Assembly: GCF_016461825.1 (NCBI RefSeq)
Contig: NZ_JAEMNU010000031.1
Coordinates: 164,958 to 228,957 of the forward strand
DNA: 64,000 bases
Reading direction: 5' to 3'
Source of the DNA: Rugamonas violacea
Lineage (GTDB): Bacteria; Pseudomonadota; Gammaproteobacteria; Burkholderiales; Burkholderiaceae_D
The translations under genes were made by a program, and so were the position numbers. Positions 59,731 through 64,000 of the stretch are shown piece after piece. Numbering within the stretch: position 1 is the stretch's first letter; every line of letters starts with the position of its first letter. The notes beneath the pieces were generated by a model. That model was given only the letters and a program-made list of their open reading frames with translations, had not been told where the DNA came from and ran no database searches.

Positions 59731-59960
59731 GGCTTTCTCCTGTTGGGTTCGCGGGCGGCGGCGCCGGACGCCACGCCATTATTCCGCCGTCGTTCCCCGT
59801 GCCCGTTGAGGCTGCTCAAAACCCGCCATGTCACATATGGCGTGACTCGTAGTTGCAGGCCGTTGCGCGATGTCAGAGAAAAAAGACAGGGTGGGCCTAG
59901 AGTGTGCTCAAGCTGACCCAACCGTGATCAGCGGGGCACCAAGCCACTGTGGAGAAAAAC

Positions 59961-60491
59961 ATGCCAGATGACGCCTTAACGGACACCAAGACCGACAAAT
60001 CCAAGCTGAAGATGAGCTCAGCCGCCAAGGCGCGCATGCGCCAGCATGAAGACCCCAAATACTACTATTACGATGACGGAGGCAAGCCTGGCCGGGGGAA
60101 TTGCACGTGGGGTATTGGTACACTCGCCCACAAAGGTCCTTGCACTGCCGACGAGCTCAAGACCAAGGTCGGGCCGGCCGAAGTCGAGGCGGCCTTTGCA
60201 TCCAGGATTACCCTCGCCGAGGGGATCGTCCGCCGCAACGTGAGCCACCAAGCACTCAACCAAGCACAATTCGACGCGTTGGTCAGCTTCGTCTACAACG
60301 CAGGAGGAAAGGGAGCTGAGAATGTCCTCTCGCTCGTTGACGATGGTGACTTCAAAGGTGCCGCGAGTGCGATTTCCCGCACAATCTACATGACCGTCAG
60401 AACAAAGAAAGGCTCGAAGAAGGTGATCGCGCACGGACTCGTGGGAAGACGTGCAGAGGAGAGCGCGCCATTTCGCCTGCCTTCAAAATAG
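59961..60491 (+). CDS. GH24-type lysozyme, probable T6SS antibacterial effector
   Basis: A 176-residue muramidase-like protein of the phage-lysozyme (GH24) fold. The catalytic Glu30 (RMRQHED), Asp38/39 (YYYYDDGG) and Thr49 (CTWGIGT) match the E-D-T spacing of T4 lysozyme. FDALVSFVYNAG is the conserved second motif. There is no signal peptide, so it needs an export device. Neighbouring hcp and a downstream periplasmic partner argue for T6SS delivery. GGAG six bases before ATG 59961 is preferred to a GTG 12 bases upstream. No holin or other phage genes are nearby. Confidence 0.88.
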   Translation: MPDDALTDTKTDKSKLKMSSAAKARMRQHEDPKYYYYDDGGKPGRGNCTWGIGTLAHKGPCTADELKTKVGPAEVEAAFASRITLAEGIVRRNVSHQALNQAQFDALVSFVYNAGGKGAENVLSLVDDGDFKGAASAISRTIYMTVRTKKGSKKVIAHGLVGRRAEESAPFRLPSK

Positions 60492-60539
60492 CCGATGTTC
60501 GCCTTGCGTCAAATCCAGCCACCAGTAAGGAGATTCCAC

Positions 60540-61040
60540 ATGAAGCTCGTTTGCCTGATCACGGGAACACGCCAAGCGGCCGCCCTGCTGGCCTTCGCAT
60601 CTTTCCTGCTCGCGCCAATTGTCACGAGCGCCGCCGACGCAGCGGCGACATCGCACGCGAAAGCAGGAATTTCGGCAAATACCACTGCGAATGCGGACAT
60701 CTACGGGAAATGGCGCCTAACTAAAGTGCTTGATTCCGCCGATATCGCGGCGATGTCGAACAGCCAAGCTCGGGCGATGATAGGCAAGACCGTCGTGATC
60801 GCCAAGGATCGATTCGTGATCGGTAGCAGGATATGCAAACGGCCCAGCTACGAGCGCAGCGTCGACGACCTGGCCAAGTCTTTCAGGGAAGAAGGTCATG
60901 TCAGCTCAGTGAACATGGGGCTGCCAGACCCGGTGACGTCCATTGACGCCCACTGCACCCAAATCTACCTCAAGGCCCCAGATCACATCGTTGTCCATTG
61001 GGACGGCTTCTACTTCGACGCGCTCCGGTCTGGACGCTGA
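60540..61040 (+). CDS. Periplasmic protein, probable immunity partner of the lysozyme
   Basis: A 166-residue protein of no family I can name. It has a Sec signal peptide (1-31, cleavage near TSA-AD). The mature domain begins around IYGKWRLTKVLDSADIAAM and contains paired Cys (SRICKRPSY and DAHCTQIYL), which may form a disulfide. AAGGAG seven bases before ATG 60540 is a strong ribosome-binding site. It follows the lysozyme gene by 48 bases on the same strand, ahead of a terminator. Periplasmic localisation and pairing with an unexported cell-wall hydrolase suggest an immunity protein; this is inference. Confidence 0.75.
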   Translation: MKLVCLITGTRQAAALLAFASFLLAPIVTSAADAAATSHAKAGISANTTANADIYGKWRLTKVLDSADIAAMSNSQARAMIGKTVVIAKDRFVIGSRICKRPSYERSVDDLAKSFREEGHVSSVNMGLPDPVTSIDAHCTQIYLKAPDHIVVHWDGFYFDALRSGR

Positions 61041-61084
61041 ATTTCGCCAGCCGTGTAGCTGCGTGAACTGGCTTCCCCCAAAAC

Positions 61085-61113
61085 AAAAAAGACAGGGCGC
61101 CCTGTCTTTTTTT
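61085..61113. terminator. Bidirectional terminator
   Basis: Perfect palindrome AAAAAAGACAGGGC / GCCCTGTCTTTTTT. It ends the lysozyme/immunity transcript and, on the other strand, the acid-shock-like gene. Confidence 0.9.
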
Positions 61114-61129
61114 GCGGCTAGAGACTAGC

Positions 61130-61513
61130 TTATTTTGCTGCTGCGGCTGGTGCGCCTGCTAGTGCTGCTGGCGCAGCCGGCGTTGCCGCGGTGGTCACCT
61201 TGGCAGCTTCCTTCGGTTCGGTCTTGGCCTTGGCCGCCTTGTGATGCGACTTCTTGACCTTGGCCACTTTCGCCTCAGGCTTGGCCGCTTCGCCGCCCGC
61301 TTTCACCTCGCCGGTGCTGGCCGCTTGCTTGGTCTCGGCCTTCACGACCGCCTTGGTTTCGCCCTTCACTGGGGCCTTGCTTTCCTTGGTCGCTGACTGG
61401 GCGGCGACCGGCGCGCTGCTGGCGGTGGCGGCGCTGGCGGCCGGCGCCGGTGCTTGTGCGAAAGCGGCGGTGGCGAACAGGGTGGCGATCAGGCTGGCGA
61501 TGATTTTGCTCAT
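61130..61513 (-). CDS. Secreted Ala/Lys-rich protein, acid-shock (Asr)-like, paralogue A
   Basis: A 127-residue protein: signal peptide MSKIIASLIATLFATAAFA, then a low-complexity Ala/Lys/Thr/Glu tail with KKSHHKAAKAK. Composition and layout resemble Asr acid-shock proteins, which are processed in the periplasm; the assignment is by resemblance, not strict homology. The adjacent gene 61616-61957 is a diverged tandem copy. Both have a similar leader with a CGGGA..TCCCG palindrome. It terminates at the bidirectional terminator. Confidence 0.7.
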   Translation of the reverse strand: MSKIIASLIATLFATAAFAQAPAPAASAATASSAPVAAQSATKESKAPVKGETKAVVKAETKQAASTGEVKAGGEAAKPEAKVAKVKKSHHKAAKAKTEPKEAAKVTTAATPAAPAALAGAPAAAAK

Positions 61514-61545
61514 GGTATAAATCCTTTAAATGGTTTTCGGTGTGC

Positions 61546-61560
61546 CGGGAACAATTCCCG
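61546..61560. promoter_or_regulatory. Leader palindrome of paralogue A
   Basis: CGGGAACAATTCCCG, 6-bp perfect arms, 33 bases upstream of the start codon. The equivalent element precedes paralogue B at nearly the same distance. Confidence 0.6.
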
Positions 61561-61615
61561 TTTTAGTTTTTTTTTACAGCGTCCGGCGTGTTCGTCGTGC
61601 GATTCGAGGTCCGGC

Positions 61616-61957
61616 TTATTTGATCACAGCTGCGGCTTTCGCAGGCTCCGTCGTCGCTACCTTGGCGGCTTCGGTATGCGGCTTGGTTTTGCCGTCGTCC
61701 TTGTGGTGTTCTTTGCTTTTCTCGGCCTTGACTTCGGTTTTGGCTTCGCCTTTGACTTCGGTTTTCGCTTCGGTTTTGGCGACGGCCTTGCTGTTTTTCA
61801 CGTCGGCCTTGACCTCGCCTTTGCTGTCCTTGGTTTCGGCTTTGACCGCGACGGGCGCGCTCTTGGCGGCGACGGTGGCGGTGCTGGCGGCAGGCGCTTG
61901 GGCGAATGCGGCGGTAGCGAACAGGGCGGCGATCAGGGAAGCGATGATTTTGTGCAT
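61616..61957 (-). CDS. Secreted Ala/Lys-rich protein, acid-shock (Asr)-like, paralogue B
   Basis: A 113-residue protein whose signal peptide (MHKIIASLIAALFATAAFA) differs from that of paralogue A by two residues. The mature part diverges into KTEVKGEAK-type charged repeats with SKEHHKDDGK. About 100 bases separate it from paralogue A, consistent with tandem duplication. Function unknown; perhaps periplasmic charge/pH protection. Confidence 0.7.
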   Translation of the reverse strand: MHKIIASLIAALFATAAFAQAPAASTATVAAKSAPVAVKAETKDSKGEVKADVKNSKAVAKTEAKTEVKGEAKTEVKAEKSKEHHKDDGKTKPHTEAAKVATTEPAKAAAVIK

Positions 61958-61986
61958 GATGTAATCCTTTTTCTGGTTGTCGGCGC

Positions 61987-62000
61987 CGGGACAATTCCCG
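61987..62000. promoter_or_regulatory. Leader palindrome of paralogue B
   Basis: CGGGACAATTCCCG, 30 bases upstream of the start codon; counterpart of 61546-61560 and thus retained since the duplication. Confidence 0.6.
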
Positions 62001-62505
62001 TATCACTGAGCAGAAAACGGCGGCCGCAACGATTGAGTTGACGGCTATTACATACGCTTACCGAGTCTTACATCCACTTACAACTGGACGGAGCGCCGAC
62101 AAAAGCGCGGACAAATGGAGGAATAGAAGAGGAAGGAAAAAGGGAGAAGGGAGAAAGGAGAAGGAAAACGCGGACGAAAAAAAAGCCCACTTTCGCGGGC
62201 TTTGTTCCAATGTATTACCAATAGTTTAATCGTGTGCCGGACGCCTGTGCTATCTGCAAAGTGCCTCCAGAGTCTCGGGCGCCCATGCTATCTGCGTGGT
62301 GCCCCCAACGTGTAAATCGACCATCGTATTCGGAATTACAAATCCAAGCTTTTGTCGCCATGCACAAACCAAACTTACACAACCCGGTTTGTGGCGCATG
62401 CCTTGGATAGTGGGACTGTCCGCATGCAAACCTCACCACTGAACGTAGTGTATCACAGATTTTTGTGCGACGCACAAATTATTTATATTATTTCCGTCGG
62501 CGCGG
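62001..62505. other. Gene-poor region with purine tract, terminator and imperfect direct repeat
   Basis: No accepted gene. Contains a purine-only stretch (about 62126-62166) and a minus-strand terminator (62177-62203). An imperfect ~28-base direct repeat (62241-62269 and 62279-62307; shared core TGCTATCTGC, period 38) also lies here. An 86-codon minus-strand frame (62215-62475) covers the repeat, but the period is not a multiple of three and it lacks motifs; I treat it as non-coding. Lower GC than average. Confidence 0.5.
62177..62203 (-). terminator. Rho-independent terminator, minus strand
   Basis: Stem AAAGCCC / GGGCTTT with an eight-base loop, followed on the minus strand by further T for a run of eight. 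Probably ends transcription coming from the LD-carboxypeptidase gene. Confidence 0.8.
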
Positions 62506-63588
62506 CTACAGCACCGCCGGCTCCAGCAGGGTCAAGGTCTGCTGCTCGGTGTCCAGGCGCGCCATCAGGCCGAGCGGCAGGGTGAACTGGTCGCGGATGT
62601 GGCCGAAGGAGTAGCCGGTGGCCGACGGCAGCTTGAGCGGCAGCAGGTGCTGGTCCAGCGTCTGCGCCAAGGTCAACGACACCTCGTCGGCGGGCGGCGC
62701 GCATTTTTCGAACACGCCCAGCATCATCGCCGCCGCGTGTTCGAAGCCCTCGCTCAGCTGCAGCTGGGTCATCATGCGGTCGATGCGATACGGCTCCTCG
62801 CCCACGTCCTCAAGAAACACGATGGCCTGGCGGAAATCGGCGGCGTAGGGCGTGCCGGCCAGCGCGCTGACCATGCTCAGGTTGCCGCCCATCAGGCGGC
62901 CGCTGGCCTGCCCGGCGCGCACGGTGCGCAGCGCGTATTGCGGCGCCTCGACGGCGCGGGCCAGGTTCTCCTGCGCCATCGGGATGGTGTAGTGGGCCTG
63001 CGGCGCCATCAGCAGGTTCTGCAGATGGTTGCGGGTGTAGTCGGAGAACGGCGTCGACAGCACCGGACCATGGAAGCTGACCAGGCCGGCGCTGCGCTGC
63101 AGCGCCAGGTGCAGCGCGGTGACATCGGAAAAACCCAGCAGGATCTTCGGATTGCCGCGGATCAGCTTGTAGTTCAGATGGGACAGCAGCGCGATGCAGC
63201 CGGAGCCGCCGCGTATCGCCCACACGGCCTTGACCTCGGGGTCGAGGAACATGGCGTGCAGGTCGGCGACGCGGTGTTCGATGCTGCCGCCGTAGTTGCC
63301 ATACACTTCGCCCAGATGCGCGCCCAGCTTGGCGCGCAGGCCCATCGCCTCCAGGTTGCGCACGGCCTGGTCGATGGCGGCCGGATTCGACGGTCCGGCC
63401 GGCGCGACGATGCCGACCACGTCGCCCGTCCGTAGCCTGGCCGGTTTGAGCAGGTGTTGTTTCATGGCTTTGCCTCCCCGGGCGGTGCGCGCGCCGGCCA
63501 GCGCCGTGGCCGGCTGGGCCGCCACCACGGCGGCGCCGGCCAGCAAGGCGCCGAAACGGCGCCGGTTCAGTGGTGCGGAATCGGACAT
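62506..63588 (-). CDS. ldcA: LD-carboxypeptidase (muramoyltetrapeptide carboxypeptidase), Tat-exported
   Basis: Serine peptidase family S66 enzyme cleaving the terminal D-Ala from tetrapeptides in murein recycling. The 360 residues include GIVAPAGPSNP, AIRGGSGCIALL, the nucleophile region LLGFSDVTALH and the C-terminal TGYSFGHIRDQ with the catalytic His. Unlike cytoplasmic E. coli LdcA it begins with a twin-arginine signal (NRRRFGALLAGAAVVAA, about 8-24), so it should be exported by Tat. AAGG precedes ATG 63588. Confidence 0.92.
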   Translation of the reverse strand: MSDSAPLNRRRFGALLAGAAVVAAQPATALAGARTARGGKAMKQHLLKPARLRTGDVVGIVAPAGPSNPAAIDQAVRNLEAMGLRAKLGAHLGEVYGNYGGSIEHRVADLHAMFLDPEVKAVWAIRGGSGCIALLSHLNYKLIRGNPKILLGFSDVTALHLALQRSAGLVSFHGPVLSTPFSDYTRNHLQNLLMAPQAHYTIPMAQENLARAVEAPQYALRTVRAGQASGRLMGGNLSMVSALAGTPYAADFRQAIVFLEDVGEEPYRIDRMMTQLQLSEGFEHAAAMMLGVFEKCAPPADEVSLTLAQTLDQHLLPLKLPSATGYSFGHIRDQFTLPLGLMARLDTEQQTLTLLEPAVL

Positions 63589-63644
63589 CGCCGCCTTTCT
63601 GTTGCCTCAACACGCCGTCAACCGGGCGTGGTCCTTGTTGATGG

Positions 63645-63672
63645 AAAAACGGCGCCGCAAGCGCGGCGCCGT
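63645..63672 (-). terminator. Rho-independent terminator after the TonB receptor gene
   Basis: Perfect 10-bp stem ACGGCGCCGC / GCGGCGCCGT (63649-63658 and 63663-63672), loop of four, then T (63645-63649) on the minus strand. Twelve bases beyond the receptor stop codon. Confidence 0.85.
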
Positions 63673-63683
63673 CCGGTTCCCGC

Positions 63684-64000
63684 TTAGAGGAACTTGTATT
63701 TGAACAGCAGCGTCAACTGGCGGCCGCGTGGATCGGCGACCCGTGGGTCCCAACCGGCGCCGACCACTTCGTCGACGTTGTGCGCGGTGAACGGCGGATC
63801 GGTGTTGAGCAGGTTCTTGATGCCGACGGTGACGGTGGCGTGCTTGATGCCGCCGTAGGTGGCCGAGACGTCATACGTGGTGTAGCTGCTGACGTCGGCC
63901 TTGAAGCCGGCCGGCGGCGAACCCTTGCCGCCGTTGGGCAACTGGTCCTTGTAGCCGCTGCTGTAGTTCTGCGTCAACAGGCCGCTCCAGTCGCCGCGCG
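63684..64000 (-). CDS. TonB-dependent receptor, C-terminal end only
   Basis: The last ~105 residues of an outer-membrane receptor; the gene enters from beyond the right edge. Beta-barrel strands with alternating aromatic residues (SSYTTYDVSATYGG), the family motif VGIKNLLNTDPPFT, the sequence DPRGRQLTLLFKYKF, and a near-terminal Phe are typical of TonB-dependent receptors with a PPFT-type end. The substrate cannot be told from this part. Confidence 0.85.
   Translation of the reverse strand, partial: RGDWSGLLTQNYSSGYKDQLPNGGKGSPPAGFKADVSSYTTYDVSATYGGIKHATVTVGIKNLLNTDPPFTAHNVDEVVGAGWDPRVADPRGRQLTLLFKYKFL

Noticed and set aside
59961-60491. Lysozyme as prophage endolysin
   Set aside because: No holin, spanin, integrase or structural phage genes are nearby; hcp and a periplasmic partner fit a T6SS effector better.
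62215-62475. 86-codon minus-strand frame downstream of ldcA
   Set aside because: Covers a direct repeat whose period is not a multiple of three and shows no conserved features; treated as non-coding.

Overview
The window is high-GC DNA carrying Betaproteobacteria-type gene order: gltB-gltD-mlaFEDACB-yadGH-ibaG-murA-hisGD..CBHAFIE-hinT-tatABC, with hemE beside priA. Gene content and protein flavour fit Burkholderiales, family Oxalobacteraceae (Massilia, Duganella or Janthinobacterium-like). The family is a fairly firm inference; the genus is a guess. I saw no rRNA, tRNA or CRISPR array.

Layout. 1-13.1 kb: priA (its last few codons lie outside the window), an 800-base non-coding stretch with a dense cluster of DnaA-box sequences, hemE, an S9 peptidase, a very large SNF2-family ATPase, a small membrane protein and a DUF885 metallohydrolase-like protein. 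13.2-43.1 kb: a small coiled-coil membrane protein, then a long leftward block. In transcription order this block holds glutamate synthase (gltB, gltD), the Mla phospholipid-transport operon (mlaF, E, D, A, C, B), a YadG/YadH-like exporter, ibaG, murA, a nearly complete histidine operon, hinT and tatABC. A DNA adenine methyltransferase with a long Lys/Ala/Pro-rich, histone-H1-like tail sits between hisD and hisC. Upstream of gltB come a solitary REP-associated tyrosine transposase, a chemoreceptor and a two-component pair.

43.1-52.2 kb: a second SNF2-family ATPase, tex, grxD, ubiX, a small HTH regulator with a palindromic operator, and an MBL-fold hydrolase that appears broken by an internal deletion. 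52.2-59.1 kb: a branched-chain/fatty-acid catabolic operon led by a LiuR-type MerR regulator (liuR, liuA, aceK, thiolase, SDR, acyl-CoA dehydrogenase). Matching palindromes precede liuR and liuA.

59.1-64 kb: an accessory region of lower GC. It holds an orphan type VI secretion Hcp, a divergent cytoplasmic-type lysozyme (GH24) followed by a signal-peptide-bearing partner (a likely effector-immunity pair), and two tandem paralogous Lys/Ala-rich secreted proteins resembling acid-shock proteins. A Tat-exported LD-carboxypeptidase and the C-terminus of a TonB-dependent receptor complete it.

The genes most worth following are the histone-tailed methyltransferase inside the his operon, the DnaA-box cluster between priA and hemE, the Hcp/lysozyme/immunity cassette, and the duplicated acid-shock-like genes with conserved leader palindromes.
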